Part shown: positions 46,240-61,389 of the stretch, piece by piece | Layout: each line of letters opens with the position of its first letter | Numbering within the stretch: the first letter of the stretch is position 1 | Origin: Lamellibrachia satsuma | Taxonomy: Eukaryota > Annelida > Polychaeta > Sabellida > Siboglinidae | Assembly (NCBI GenBank): GCA_033239005.1 | Contig: BSQZ01000098.1 | Location: forward strand, 62,001-126,000 | Direction: 5' to 3' | DNA: 64,000 nt | The notes under the pieces: model-generated | The model's database searches: none | The model's input: only the letters and a program-made list of their open reading frames with translations | Told to the model about the DNA's origin: nothing | Translations under genes and position numbers: made by a program

Positions 46240-46520
46240 ACCTGTATCTACAGCTGTTCTACTTACTTGACCTGCACCTACAGCTTTTATGATTATGAGA
46301 TTTTTACCTACAACTGTTATACTTACGAGAACTGTACCTACGGCTGTATATACATACGAGACCTGTACCTACGGCTGTCATACTTACGAGACCTGTACCT
46401 ACGTTTGTTATGCTTACGAGAACTCTACATACAGCTGTTATACTTACGAGACCTGTACCTATAGCTGTTATAGTTACGAGGCCTGTACCTACAGTTGTTA
46501 TACTTACTAGACCTGTACAT
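46240..46520. repeat. Diverged satellite cassette, copy of 51,660-51,940
   Basis: A run of about nine variant units whose order recurs downstream: CGACACCTG, then GAGATTTTTACC followed by CAACTGTTAT, GAGAACTG, TACATACGAG, CTACGTTTG and GAGAACTCTACATACAG. The same order is seen at about 51,660-51,940, and shorter parts occur near 53,940-54,130, 54,750-54,880, 56,665-56,720 and 62,290-62,350. It is therefore a multi-unit cassette that has been copied within the right arm. Confidence 0.8.
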
Positions 46521-48254
46521 ACAGGCTGTTATACTTACGAGACCTGTTCCTATAGCAGTTATAGTTACGAGACCTGTACCTACAGCTGTTATACTTACGA
46601 GACCTGTACCTACAGCTGTTATACTTACGAGACCTGTACTACGGCTGTTATACTTACGAGACCTGTACCTACGGCTGTTATACTTACGAGACCTGTACCT
46701 AGCAGCTGTTATGACCTACCTACAGATGACTGATGAGACTTGTACCTACAGCTGTTATACTTACGATTCCTGTACCTACGGCTGTTATACTTACGAGACC
46801 TGTACCTACAGCTGTTATACTTACGAGTCCTCAACCTACAGCTGTTATACTTACAAGACCTGTACCTACGGCTGTTATATTAACGAGACCTGCACCTAAG
46901 GCTGTTATACTTAAGATATATGTACCTACGGCTATTATACTTACGAGACTTGTACCTACGGCTGTTATACTTTGCGAGAACTGTACCTATAGCTGTTATA
47001 GTTACGAGACCTGTACCTGCAGCTGTTCTACTTAAGAGTCATGTACATACGGTTGTTATACTTACGAGACCTATACCTACAGCTGTTATGCTTATGAGAC
47101 TTGTACCTACAGCTGTTATACTTACGAGACCTGTACCTACAGCTGTTATACTTACGAGAACTGTACCTACAGCTGTTATACTTACGAGACCTGTACCTAC
47201 AGCTGTTATGCTTACGAGACCTGTACCTACAGCTGTTATGCTTACGAGACCTGTACCTACAGCTGTTATACTTACGAGACCTGTACCTACAGCTGTTATT
47301 CTTACGAGACCTGTACCTACAGCTGTTATACTTACGAGACCTGTACCTACAGCTGTTATACTTACGAGACCTGTACCTACAGCTGTTATACTTACGAGAA
47401 CTGTACCTACAGCTGTTATACTTACGAGACCTGTACCTACAGCTGTTATACTTACGAGACCTGTACCTACAGCTGTTATACTTACGAGACCTGTACCTAC
47501 GGCTGTTATACTTACGAGACCTGTACCTACAGCTGTTATACTTACGAGACCTGTACCTACAGCTGTTATACTTACGAGACCTGTACCTACAGCTGTTATA
47601 CTTAAGAGACCTGTACCTACAGCTGTTATACTTACGAGACCTGTACCTACAGCTGTTATACTTACGAGACCTGTACCTACAGCTGTTATACTTACGAGAC
47701 CTGTACCTACAGCTGTTATACTTACGAGACCTGTACCTACAGCTGTTATACTTACGAGACCTGTACCTACAGCTGTTATACTTACGAGAACTGTACCTAC
47801 AGCTGTTATACTTACGAGACCTGTACCTACAGCTGTTATACTTACGAGACCTGTACCTACAGCTGTTATACTTACGAGACCTGTACGTACAGCTGTTATA
47901 CTTACGAGACCTGTACCTACAGCTGTTATACTTACGAGACCTGTACCTACAGCTGTTATACTTACGAGACCTGTACCTACAGCTGTTATACTTACGAGAC
48001 CTGTACCTACAGCTGTTATACTTACGAGACCTGTACCTACGGCTGTTATACTTACGAGACCTGTACCTACGGCTGTTATACTTACGAGACCTGTACCTAC
48101 GGCTGTTATACTTACGAGACCTGTACCTACAGCTGTTATACTTACGAGACCTGTACCTACAGCTGTTATACTTACGAGACCTGTACCTACAGCTGTTATA
48201 CTTACGAGACCTGTACGGTTGTTATACTTACAGCTCGGCTTTTATTCTTACGAG

Positions 48255-48680
48255 ACCTGTACCTATAGCAATTATAGTTACGAGACCTGTACCAGCAGCT
48301 GTTATACTTACGAGACCTGTACCTACGGCTGTTATACTTACGAGACCTGAACTTAAGGCTGTTATACTTACGAGACCTGTACCTACGGCTCTTGTACTTA
48401 CGAGACCTGTACCTACAGATGTTATGCTTATGAGACTTGTACCTACAGCTGTTATACTTACGAGACCTTTACCTACGGCTGTTATACTTACGTGACCTGT
48501 ACCTACAGTTGTTATACTTACGAGACCTGTACCTACACCTGTTATGCTTACGAGACCTGTACGTACAGTTGTTATACTTACGAGACCTGTACATACAGCT
48601 GTTATACTTAAGAGAACTGTACCTACAGCTGTTATACTTTCGAGACCTGTAACTACAGCTGTTGTGCTTAAGACTGTACC
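48255..48680. repeat. Diverged satellite cassette, copy of 51,975-52,400
   Basis: An ordered set of variant units: CTATAGCA.TTATAGTTACG, GACCTGAACTTAAGGCTG (48,344), CTACAGATGTTATGCTTATG, CTACACCTGTTATG, TGTACGTACAGTTG, TGTACATACAG and TTTCGAGACCTGTAACTAC. The same order lies at about 51,975-52,400. The GACCTGAACTTAAGGCTG unit also occurs at 49,330. The second half recurs again at 54,480-54,670. Copies differ from one another by a few substitutions, so the duplications are not recent. Confidence 0.8.
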
Positions 48681-49689
48681 TACAGCTGTTATACTTACGA
48701 GACCTGTACCTACAGCTGTTATACTTACGAGACCTGTACCTACAGCTGTTATACTTACGAGACCTGTACCTACAGCTGTTATACTTACGAGACCTGTACC
48801 TACAGCTGTTATACTTACGAGACCTGTACCTACAGCTGTTATACTTACGAGACCTGTACCTACGGCTGTTATACTTACGAGACCTGTACCTACGGCTGTT
48901 ATACTTACGAGACTGTACCTACAGCTGTTATACTTACGAGACCTGTACCTACAGCTGTTATACTTACGAGACCTGTACCTACAGCTGTTATACTTACGAG
49001 ACCTGTACCTACGGCTGTTATACTTACGAGACCTGTACCTACGGCTGTTATACTTACGAGACCTGTACCTACAGCTGTTATACTTACGAGACCTGTACCT
49101 ACAGCTGTTATACTTACGAGACCTGTACCTACAGCTGTTATACTTACGAGACCTGTACCTATAGCTGTTATACTTACGAGACCTGTACCTACGGCTGTTA
49201 TACTTACGAGACCTGTACCTAAGGCTGTTATACTTACGAGACCTGTACCTATAGCTGTTATACTTACGAGACCTGTACCTGCAGCTGTTATACTTACGAG
49301 ACCTGTACCTACGGCTGTTATACTTACGAGACCTGAACTTAAGGCTGTTATACTTACGAGACCTGTACCTACGGCTGTTATACTTACGAGACCTGTACCT
49401 ACAGATGTTATGCTGATGAGACCTGTACCTACAGCTGTTATACTTACGATTCCTGTACCTACGGCTGTTATACTTACGAGACCTGTACCTACAGCTGTTA
49501 TACTTACGAGACCTGTACCTACAGCTGTTATACTTACAAGACCTGTACCTACGGCTGTTATATTAACGAGACCTGCACCTAAGGCTGTTATACTTAAGAT
49601 ATTGTACCTACGGCTGTTATACTTACGAGACTGTACCTATAGCTGTTATACTTACGAGAACTGTACCTATAGCTGTTATAGTTACGAGA

Positions 49690-51700
49690 CCTGTACCTAC
49701 AGCTGTTCTACTTAAGAGTCATGTACATACGGTTGTTATACTTACGAGACCTATACCTACAGCTGTTATGCTTATGAGACTTGTACCTAGAGCTGTTATA
49801 CTTACGAGACCTGTACCTACAGCTGTTATACTTACGAGAACTGTACCTACAGCTTTTATGCTTACGAGACCTGTACCTACAGATGTTGTGCTTATTAGAC
49901 TTGTACCCACAGCTGTTATACCTACGAGACCTGTACCTACAGCTGTTATTCTTACGAGACCTGTACCTACAGCTATTATACTTACGAAACCTGTACCTAC
50001 AGCTGTTATACTTAGGAGAACTGTACCTACAGCTGTTATACTTGCGAGAACTGTACCTACAGCTGTTATGCTTACGAGACCTGTACCTACAACTGTTGTA
50101 GATACGAGACCTTTACCTCCAGCTGTTATACTTAAGAGACTTGTACCTACGGCTGTTATACTTACGAGACCTGTACCTACGGCTTTTATACTTACGAGAC
50201 CCGTACCTACGGCTGTTATACTTACGAGACCTGTACCTATATCTGTTATAGTTACAAGACCTGTACCTGCAGCTGTTCTACTTAAGAGACATGTACATAC
50301 GGTTGTTATACTTACGAGACCTGTACCTACAGCTTTTATATTTATGAGACTTGTACCTACATCTGTTCTACTTACGAGACCTGTACCTACAGCTCTTATG
50401 CTTACAAGACCTGTACGTACAGTTTTTATACTTACGAGACCTGTACATACAGCTGTTATACTTAAGAGAACTGTAACTACAGCTGTTGTGCTTATTAGAC
50501 TTGTACCTACAGCTGTTTTACTTACGCGACCTGTACGTACAGCTGTTATACTTACGAGACCTGTACCTACGGCTGTTATACTTACGAGACCAGTACCTAC
50601 GGCAATTATACTTTCGAGACTTGTACCTACGGCTGTTATACTTACGAGACCTGTACCTATAGCTGTTATAGATACGAGACCTGTACCTGCAGCTGTTCTA
50701 CTTAAGAGACATGTACATACGGTTGTTATACTTACGAGACCTATACCTACAGCTGTTATGCTTATGAGACTTGTACCTAGAGCTGTTATACTTACGAGAC
50801 CTGTACCTACAGCTGTTATACTTACGAGAACTGTACCTACAGCTTTTATGCTTACGAGACCTGTACCTACAGCTGTTGTGCTTATTAGACTTGTACCTAC
50901 AGCTGTTATACCTACGAGACCTGTACCTACAGCTGTTATTCTTACGAGACCTGTACCTACAGCTATTATACTTACGAAACCTGTACCTACAGCTGTTATA
51001 CTTAGGAGAACTGTACCTACAGCTGTTATACTTACGAGAACTGTACCTACAGCTGTTATGCTTACGAGACCTGTACCTACAACTGTTGTAGATACGAGAC
51101 CTTTACCTCCAGCTGCTGTTATACTTACGAGACCTGTACCTACGGCTGTTATACTTACGAGACCTGTACCTACGGCTGTTATACTTACGAGACCCGTACC
51201 TACGGCTATTATACTTTCGAGACTTGTACCTACGGCTGTTATACTTACGAGACCTGTACCTATAGCTGTTATAGTTACGAGACCTGTACCTGCAGCTGTT
51301 CTACTTAAGAGACATGTACATACAGTTGTTATACTTACGAGACCTGTAACTACAGCTTTTATGCTTATGAGACTTGTACCTACAGCTGTTCTACTTACGA
51401 GACCTGTACCTACAGCTGTTATTCTTTCGAGACCTGTACGTACAGCTGTTATACTTACGAGATCTGTACATACAGCTGTTATACTTAAGAGAACTGTACC
51501 TACAGCTGTTCTACTTACGAGACCTGTACCTACAGCTGTTATGCTTACGAGACCTGTACGTACAGTAGTTATACTTACGAGACCTGTACATACAGCTGTT
51601 ATACTTACGAGACCTGTACGTACAGCTGTTATACTTACGAGACCTGTACCTACGGCTGTTATACTTACGACACCTGAATCTACAGCTGTTCTACTTACGA
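49690..51700. repeat. Higher-order repeat, 990-bp period
   Basis: Blocks starting near 49,700 and 50,690 align with an offset of exactly 990 bp (33 units) over at least 49,711-50,100 versus 50,701-51,090. Both contain, in the same order, ATGTACATACGGTTG (49,721 and 50,711), CCTAGAGCTG, CAGCTTTTATGC, TGTGCTTATTAGAC, CTTAGGAGAAC and CAACTGTTGTAGATAC (50,090 and 51,080). Only scattered differences separate the two copies. After 51,100 the second copy gains an extra CTG and the register shifts. Parts of the same block reappear near 59,160-59,540. Confidence 0.88.
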
Positions 51701-54700
51701 GACCTGTACCTACAGCTTTTATGCTTATGAGATTTTTACCTACAACTGTTATACTTACGAGAACTGTACCTACGGCTGTTATACATACGAGACCTGTACC
51801 TACGGCTGTTATACTTACGAGACCTGTACCTACGTTTGTTATGCTTACGAGAACTCTACATACAGCTGTTATACTTACGAGACCTGTACCTATAGCTGTT
51901 ATAGTTACGAGACCTGTACCTACGGTTGTTATACTTACTAGACCTGTACCTACGGCTGTTATACTTACGAGACCTGTACCTATAGCAGTTATAGTTACGA
52001 GACCTGTACCTGCAGCTGTTATACTTACGAGACCTGTACCTACGGCTGTTATACTTACGAGACCTGAACTTAAGGCTGTTATACTTACGAGACCTGTACC
52101 TACGGCTGTTATACTTACGAGACCTGTACCTACAGATGTTATGCTTATGAGACTTGTACCTACAGCTGTTATACTTACGAGACCTGTACCTACGGCTGTT
52201 ATACTTACGAGACCTGTACCTACAGCTGTTATACTTACGAGACCTGTACCTACACCTGTTATGCTTACGAGACCTGTACGTACAGTTGTTATACTTACGA
52301 GACCTGTACATACAGCTGTTATACTTAAGAGAACTGTACCTACAGCTGTTATACTTTCGAGACCTGTAACTACAGCTGTTGTGCTTATTAGACTTGTACC
52401 TACAGCTGTTATACTTACGAGACCTGTACGTACAGCTGTTATACTTACGAGACCTGTACCTACGGCTGTTATACTTACGACACCTGTACCTACAGCTGTT
52501 ATACTTACGAGACCTGTACCTACAGCTGTTATACTTATGAGACCTGTACCTACAGCTGTTATACTTACGAGACCTGTACCTACGGCTGTTATACTTACGA
52601 GACCTGTACCTACGGTTGTTATGCTTACGAGAACTCTACCTACAGCTGTTATACTTACAAGACCTGTACCTATAGCTGTTATAGTTACGAGACCTGTACC
52701 TACGGCTGTTATACTTACGAGACCTGTACCTACGGCTGTTATACTTACGAGACCTGTACCTACGGCTGTTATACTTACGAGACCTGTACTTCAAGCTGTT
52801 ATTCTTACGAGACCTGTACCTACAGCTGTTATGCTTACGAGACCTGTACCTACAGATGTTATGTTTATGAGACCTGTTCCTGCAGCTCTTATACTTACGA
52901 AACCTACACCATCAGCTGTTATAGATACGAGACCTGTACCTGCAGCTGTTCTACTTTAGAGACATGTACATACGGTTGTTATACTTACGAGACCTGTACC
53001 TACAGCTGTTATGCTTATGAGACTTGTACCTAGAGCTGTTATACTTACGAGACCTGTACCTACAGCTGTTATGCTTACGAGACCTGTACCTACAGCTGTT
53101 ATGCTTACGAGACCTGTACCTACAGCTGTTATACTTACGAGACCTGTACCTACAGCTGTTATACTTACGAGACCTGTACCTACAGCTGTTATTCTTACGA
53201 GACCTGTACCTACAGCTGTTATACTTACGAGACCTGTACCTACAGCTGTTATACTTTCGAGACCTGTACCTACAGCTGTTATACTTACGAGAACTGTACC
53301 TACAGCTGTTATACTTACGAGACCTGTACCTACAGCTGTTATACTTACGAGACCTGTACCTACAGCTGTTATGCTTACGAGACTTGTACCTACAGCTGTT
53401 ATACTTACGAGACCTGTACCTACAGCTGTTATACTTACGAGACCTGTACCTACGGCTGTTATACTTACGAGACCTGTACCTACGGCTGTTATACTTACGA
53501 GACCTGTACCTACGGCTGTTATACTTACGAGACCTGTACCTAAGGCTGTTATACTTACGAGACCTGTACCTACAGCTGTTATACTTACGAGACCTGTACC
53601 TACAGCTGTTATACTTACGAGACCCGTACCTATTGCTGTTATATTTACGAGACCTGTACCTACAGCTGTTCTACTTAAGATACATGTACATACGTTTGTT
53701 ATACTTACGAAAACTGTACCTACAGCTGTTAAACTTACGAGGCCTGTACCTACAGATGTTATGTTTATGAGATTTGTACTTTCAGCTCTTATACTTACGA
53801 AACCTGTACCTACAGCTGTTATGCTTACGAGACCTGTACCTACAGCTGTTATACTTACGAGACCTGTACCTACAGCTGTTATACTTACGAGACCTGTACG
53901 TACAGCTGTTATACTTACGAGACCTGTACCTACGGCTGTTATACTTACGACACCTGAATCTACAGCTGTTCTACTTACGAGACCTGTAGCTACAGCTGTT
54001 ATGCTTATGAGATTTTTACCTACAACTGTTATACTTACGAGAACTGTACCTACGGCTGTTATACATACGAGACCTGTACCTACGGCTGTTATACTTACGA
54101 GACCTGTACCTACGTTTGTTATGCTTACGAAAACTGTACCTACGGCTGTTATACTTACGAGACCTGTACCTACAGCTGTTATACTTACGAGACCTGTACC
54201 TACAGCTGTTATACTTACGAGACCTGTACCTACGGCTGTTATACTTACGAGACCTGTACCTATAGCTGTTATAGTTACGAGACCTGTACCTACAGCTGTT
54301 ATACTTACGAGACCTGTACCTACGGCTGTTATACTTACGAGACCTGTTCCTAAGGCTGTTATACTTACGAGACCTGTACCTACGGCTGTTATACTTACGA
54401 GACCTGTACCTACGGCTGTTATACTTACGAGACCTGTACCTACAGCTGTTATACTTACGAGACCTTTACCTACGGCTGTTATACTTACGTGACCTGTACC
54501 TACAGTTGTTATACTTACGAGACCTGTACCTACACCTGTTATGCTTACGAGACCTGTACGTACAGTTGTTATACTTACGAGACCTGTACATACAGCTGTT
54601 ATACTTAGAGAACTGTACCTACAGCTGTTATACTTTCGAGACCTGTAACTACAGCTGTTATGCTTATTAGACTTGTACCTACAGCTGTTATACTTACGAG

Positions 54701-57700
54701 ACCTGTACGTACAGCTGTTATACTTACGAGACCTGTACCTACGGCTGTTATACTTACGACACCTGTATCTACAGCTGTTCTACTTACGAGACCTGTACCT
54801 ACAGCTTTTATGCTTATGAGATTTTTACATACAACTGTTATACTTACGAGAACTCTACCTACGGCTGTTATACTTACGAGACCTGTACCTACAGCTGTTC
54901 TGCTTACGAGACCTGTACCTACAGCTGTTATACTTACGAGACCTGTACCTACAGCTGTTATACTTACGAGACCTGTACCTACAGCTGTTATACTTACGAG
55001 ACCTGTACCTACGGCTGTTATACTTACGAGACCTGTACCTACGGCTGTTATACTTACGAGACCTGTACCTACAGCTGTTATACTTACGAGACCTGTACCT
55101 ACAGCTGTTATACTTACGAGACCTGTACCTACAGCTGTTATACTTACGAGACCTGTACCTACAGCTGTTATACTTACGAGACCTGTACCTACAGCTGTTA
55201 TGCTTACGAGACCTGTACCTACAGCTGTTATACTTACGAGACCTGTACCTACAGCTGTTATACTTACGAGACCTGTACCTACAGCTGTTATACTTACGAG
55301 ACCTGTACCTACAGCTGTTATACTTACGAGACCTGTACCTACAGCTGTTATACTTACGAGAACTGTACCTACAGCTGTTATACTTACGAGACCTGTACCT
55401 ACAGCTGTTATACTTAAGATACATGTACATACGTTTGTTATACTTACGAAAACTGTACCTACAGCTGTTAAACTTACGAGGCCTGTACCTACAGATGTTA
55501 TACTTACGAGAACTGTACCTACAGCTGTTATACTTACGAGACCTGTACCTACGGTTGTTATACTTACTAGACCTGTACCTACGGCTGTTATACTTACGAG
55601 ACCTGTACCTATAGCAGTTATACTTACGAGACCTGTACCTACAGATGTTATGCTTATGAGACTTGTACCTACAGCTGTTATACTTACGAGACCTGTACCT
55701 ACAGCTGTTATACTTACGAGACCTGTACCTACAGCTGTTATACTTACGAGACCTCAACCTACAGCTGTTATACTTACGAGACCTGTACCTACAGGCTGTT
55801 ATACTTACGAGACCTGTACCTACGGCTGTTATACTTACGAGACCTGTACCTAAGGCTGTTATACTTACGAGACCTGTACCTACAGCTGTTATACTTACGA
55901 GACCTGTACCTACAGCTGTTATACTTACGAGACCTGTACCTACAGCTGTTATGCTTACGAGACCTGTACCTACAGCTGTTATACTTACGAGACTTGTACC
56001 TACGGCTGTTATACTTACGAGACCTGTACCTACGGCTGTTATACTTACGAGACCTGTACCTACAGCTGTTATACTTACGAGACCTGTACCTACAGCTGTT
56101 ATACTTACGAGACCTGTACCTACAGCTGTTATACTTACGAGACCTGTACCTACAGCTGTTATACTTACGAGACCTGTACCTACAGCTGTTATACTTACGA
56201 GACCTGTACCTACAGCTGTTATGCTTACGAGACCTGTACCTACAGCTGTTATACTTACGAGACCTGTACCTACAGCTGTTATGCTTACGAGACCTGTACC
56301 TACAGCTATTATACTTACGAGACCTGTACCTACAGCTGTTATACTTACGAGACCTGTACCTACAGCTGTTATACTTACGAGACCTGTACCTACAGCTGTT
56401 ATACTTACGAGACCTGTACCTACAGCTGTTATACTTACGAGACCTGTACCTACAGCTGTTATACTTACGAGACCTGTACCTACAGCTGTTATACTTACGA
56501 GACCTGTACCTACGGCTGTTATACTTACGAGACCTGTACCTACGGCTGTTATACTTACGAGACCTGTACCTACGGCTGTTATACTTACGAGACCTGTACA
56601 TACAGCTGTTATACTTACGAGACCTGTATCTACAGCTGTTATACTTACGAGACCTGTACCTACAGCTTTTTATGCTTATGATATTTTTACCTACAACTGT
56701 TGTACTTACGAGAACTGCACCTACGGCTGTTATACTTACGAGACCTGTACCTACAGCTGTTATACTTACGAGACCTGTACCTACAGCTGTTATACTTACG
56801 AGACCTGTACCATCAGCTGTTATGCTTACGAGACCTGTACCTACAGCTGTTATACTTACGAGACCTGTACCTACAGCTGTTATACTTACGAGACCTGTAC
56901 CTACAGCTGTTATTCTTACGAGACCTGTACCTACAGCTGTTATACTTACGAGACCTGTACCTACAGCTGTTATACTTACGAGACCTGTACCTACAGCTGT
57001 TATACTTACGAGACCTGTACCTACAGCTGTTATACTTACGAGATTACCTACAGCTGTTATACTTACGAGACCTGTACCTACGGCTGTTATACTTACGAGA
57101 CCTGTATCTACAGCTGTTATACTTACGAGACCTGTACCTACAGCTGTTATACTTACGAGACCTGTACCTACAGCTGTTATACTTACGAGACCTGTACCTA
57201 CAGCTGTTATACTTACGAGACCTGTACCTACAGCTGTTATACTTACGAGAACTGTACCTACAGCTGTTATACTTACGAGACCTGTACCTACAGCTGTTAT
57301 ACTTACGAGACCTGTACCTACAGCTGTTATACTTACGAGACCTGTACCTACAGCTGTTATGCTTACGAGACCTGTACGTACAGCTGTTATACTTACGAGA
57401 CCTGTACATACAGCTGTTATACTTACGAGACCTGTACCTACAGCTGTTATACTTACGAGACCTGTACCTACAGCTGTTATACTTACGAGACCTGTACCTA
57501 CGGCTGTTATACTTACGAGACCTGTACCTACAGCTGTTATACTTACGAGACCTGTACCTACAGCTGTTATACTTACGAGACCTGTACCTACAGCTGTTAT
57601 ACTTACGAGACCTGTACCTACAGCTGTTATACTTACGAGAACTGTACCTACAGCTGTTATACTTACGAGACCTGTACCTACAGCTGTTATGCTTACGAGA

Positions 57701-60340
57701 CCTGTACCTACAGCTGTTATACTTACGAGACCTGTACCTACAGCTGTTATACTTACGAGAACTGTACCTACAGCTGTTATGCTTACGAGACCTGTACCTA
57801 CAGCTGTTATGCTTACGAGACCTGTACCTACAGCTGTTATACTTACGAGACCTGTACCTACAGCTGTTATACTTACGAGACATGTACCTACAGCTGTTAT
57901 ACTTACGAGACCTGTACCTACAGCTGTTATACTTACGAGACCTGTACCTACAGCTGTTATACTTACGAGACCTGTACCTACAGCTGTTATACTTACGAGA
58001 CCTGTACCTACAGCTGTTATACTTACGAGACCTGTACCTACAGCTGTTATACTTACGAGACCTGTACCTACAGCTGTTATGCTTACGAGACCTGTACCTA
58101 CAGCTGTTATACTTACGAGACCTGTACCTACAGCTGTTATACTTACGAGAACTGCACCTACAGCTGTTATGCTTACGAGACCTGTACCTACAGCTGTTGT
58201 GCTTATTAGACTTGTACCTACAGCTGTTATACTTACGAGACCTGTACCTACAGCTGTTATACTTACGAGACCTGTACCTACAGCTGTTATACTTACGAGA
58301 CCTGTACCTACAGCTGTTATACTTACGAGACCTGTACCTACAGCTGTTATTCTTACGAGACCTGTACCTACAGCTGTTATGCTTACGAGACCTGTACCTA
58401 CAGCTGTTATACTTACGAGACCTGTACCTACAGCTGTTATACTTACGAGACCTGTACCTACAGCTGTTATACTTACGAGACCTGTACCTACAGCTGTTAT
58501 ACTTACGAGACCTGTACCTACAGCTGTTATACTTACGAGACCTGTACCTACAGCTGTTATACTTACGAGACCTGTACCTACAGCTGTTATACTTACGAGA
58601 ACTGTACCTACAGCTGTTATACTTACGAGACCTGTACCTACAGCTGTTATGCTTACGAGACCTGTACCTACAGCTGTTATACTTACGAGACCTGTACCTA
58701 CAGCTGTTATACTTACGAGACCTGTACCTACAGCTGTTATACTTACGAGACCTGTACCTACAGCTGTTATACTTACGAGACCTGTACCTACAGCTGTTAT
58801 GCTTACGAGACCTGTACCTACAGCTGTTGTACTTACGAGACCTGTACCTACAGCTGTTATACTTACGAGACCTGTACCTACAGCTGTTATACTTACGAGA
58901 CCTGTACCTACAGCTGTTATACTTACGAGACCTGTACCTACAGCTGTTATACTTACGAGACCTGTACCTACAGCTGTTATACTTACGAGAACTGTACCTA
59001 CAGCTGTTATACTTTCGAGACCTGTACCTACAGCTGTTATGCTTTCGAGACCTGTACCTACAGCTGTTATGCTTACGAGACCTGTACCTACAGCTGTTAT
59101 GCTTACGAGACCTGTACCTACAGCTGTTATACTTACGAGACCTGTACCTACAGCTGTTATACTTACGAGACCTGTACCTACAGCTATTATACTTACGAAA
59201 CCTGTACCTACAGCTGTTATACTTAGGAGAACTGTACCTACAGCTGTTATACTTACGAGAACTGTACCTACAGCTGTTATGCTTACGAGACCTGTACCTA
59301 CAACTGTTGTAGATACGAGACCTTTACCTCCAGCTGTTATACTTACGAGACCTGTACCTACGGCTGTTATACTTACGAGACCTGTACCTACGGCTGTTAT
59401 ACTTACGAGACCTGTACCTACGGCTGTTATACTTACGAGAACTGTACCTACGGCTGTTATACTTACGAGACCTGTACCTATAGCTGTTATAGTTACGAGA
59501 CCTGTACCTGCAGCTGTTCTACTTAAGAGACATGTACATACGGTTGTTATACTTACGAGACCTGTACCTACAGCTGTTATGCTTATGAGACTTGTACCTA
59601 CAGCTGTTCTACTTACGAGACCTGTACCTACAGCTGTTATGCTTACGAGACCTGTACGTACAGCTGTTATACTTACGAGACCTGTACCTACAGCTGTTAT
59701 ACTTACGAGACCTGTACCTACAGCTGTTATACTTACGAGACCTGTACCTACAGCTGTTATACTTACGAGAACTGTACCTACAGCTGTTATACTTACGAGA
59801 ACTGTACCTACAGCTGTTATACTTTCGAGACCTGTACCTACAGCTGTTGTGCTTATTAGACTTGTACCTACAGCTGTTATGCTTACGAGACCTGTACCTA
59901 CAGCTTTTATAGTTACGAGACCCGTACCTGCAGCTTTTATACTTACGAGACCTGTACCTACGACTGTTATACTTACGAGACCTGTACCTACGGCTGTTAT
60001 ACTTACGAGGCCTGTACCTACGTCTATTATACTTACGAGACTTGTACCTACGGCTGTTATACTTAAGAGACCTGTACCTATAGCTGTTATAGTTACGAGA
60101 CCTGTACCTGCAGCTGTTCTACTTAAGATACATGTACATACTGTTGTTATACTTACGAGACCTGTACCTACAGCTGTTATGCTTATGAGACTTGTACCTA
60201 CAGCTGTTATACTTACGAGACCTGTACGTACAGCTGTTATACTTACGAGACCTGTACCTACAGCTGTTATGCTTATGAGACCTGTACCTACAGCTGTTAT
60301 ACTTAGGGGAACTGTACCTACAGCTGTTATGCTTACGAGA

Positions 60341-60358
60341 CCTGTTATACTTGCGAGA
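60341..60358. repeat. 18-bp truncated monomer
   Basis: Here CCTGT is joined straight to TATACTT, so the unit lacks 12 bp (ACCTACAGCTGT or an equivalent shifted window). The deletion ends lie in the two CTGT copies present in every unit, at unit positions 2-5 and 14-17. The same truncated form occurs at 61,439-61,456 and 61,907-61,924, each time followed by GAGAACTGTAC or its near match. Confidence 0.85.
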
Positions 60359-61389
60359 ACTGTACCTATAGCTGTTATACTTTCGAGACCTGTACCTACA
60401 GCTGTTATGCTTTCGAGACCTGTACCTACAGCTGTTGTGCTTATTAGACTTGTACCTACAGCTGTTATACTTACGAGACCTGTACCTACAGCTGTTATAC
60501 TTACGAGACCTGTACCTACAGCTGTTATGCTTATGAGACCCGTACGTACAGCTGTTATACTTACGAGAACTGTACCTACAGCTGTTATACTTACGAGAAC
60601 TGTACCTACAGCTGTTATACTTTCGAGACCTGTACCTACAGCTGTTATGCTTTCGAGACCTGTACCTACAGCTGTTGTGCTTATTAGACTTGTACCTACA
60701 GCTGTTATACTTACGAGACCTGTACCTACAGCTGTTATACTTACGAGACCTGTACCTACAGCTGTTATACTTACGAGACCTGTACCTACAGCTGTTATGC
60801 TTACGAGACCTGTACCTACAGCTGTTATACTTACGAGACCTGTACCTCCAGCTGTTATACTTACGAGACTTGTACCTACGGCTGTTATACTTACGAGACC
60901 TGTACCTACGGCTGTTATACTTACGAGACCCGTACCTACGGCTATTATACTTTCGAGACTTGTACCTACGGCTGTTATACTTACGAGACCTGTACATATA
61001 GCTGTTATAGTTACGAGACCTGTACCTGCAGCTGTTCTACTTAAGAGACATGTACATACGGTTGTTATACTTACGAGACCTGTACCTACAGCTGTTATGC
61101 TTATGAGACTTGTACCTACAGCTGTTATACTTACGAGACCTGTACCTACAGCTGTTATGCTTACGAGACCTGTACCTACAGCTGTTATGCTTACGAGACC
61201 TGTACCTACAGCTGTTATACTTACGAGAACTGTACCTACAGCTGTTATACTTACGAGAACTGTACCTACAGCTGTTATACTTTCGAGACCTGTACCTACA
61301 GCTGTTATGCTTTCGAGACCTGTACCTACAGCTGTTGTGCTTATTAGACTTGTACCTACAGCTGTTATACTTACGAGACCTGTACCTAC

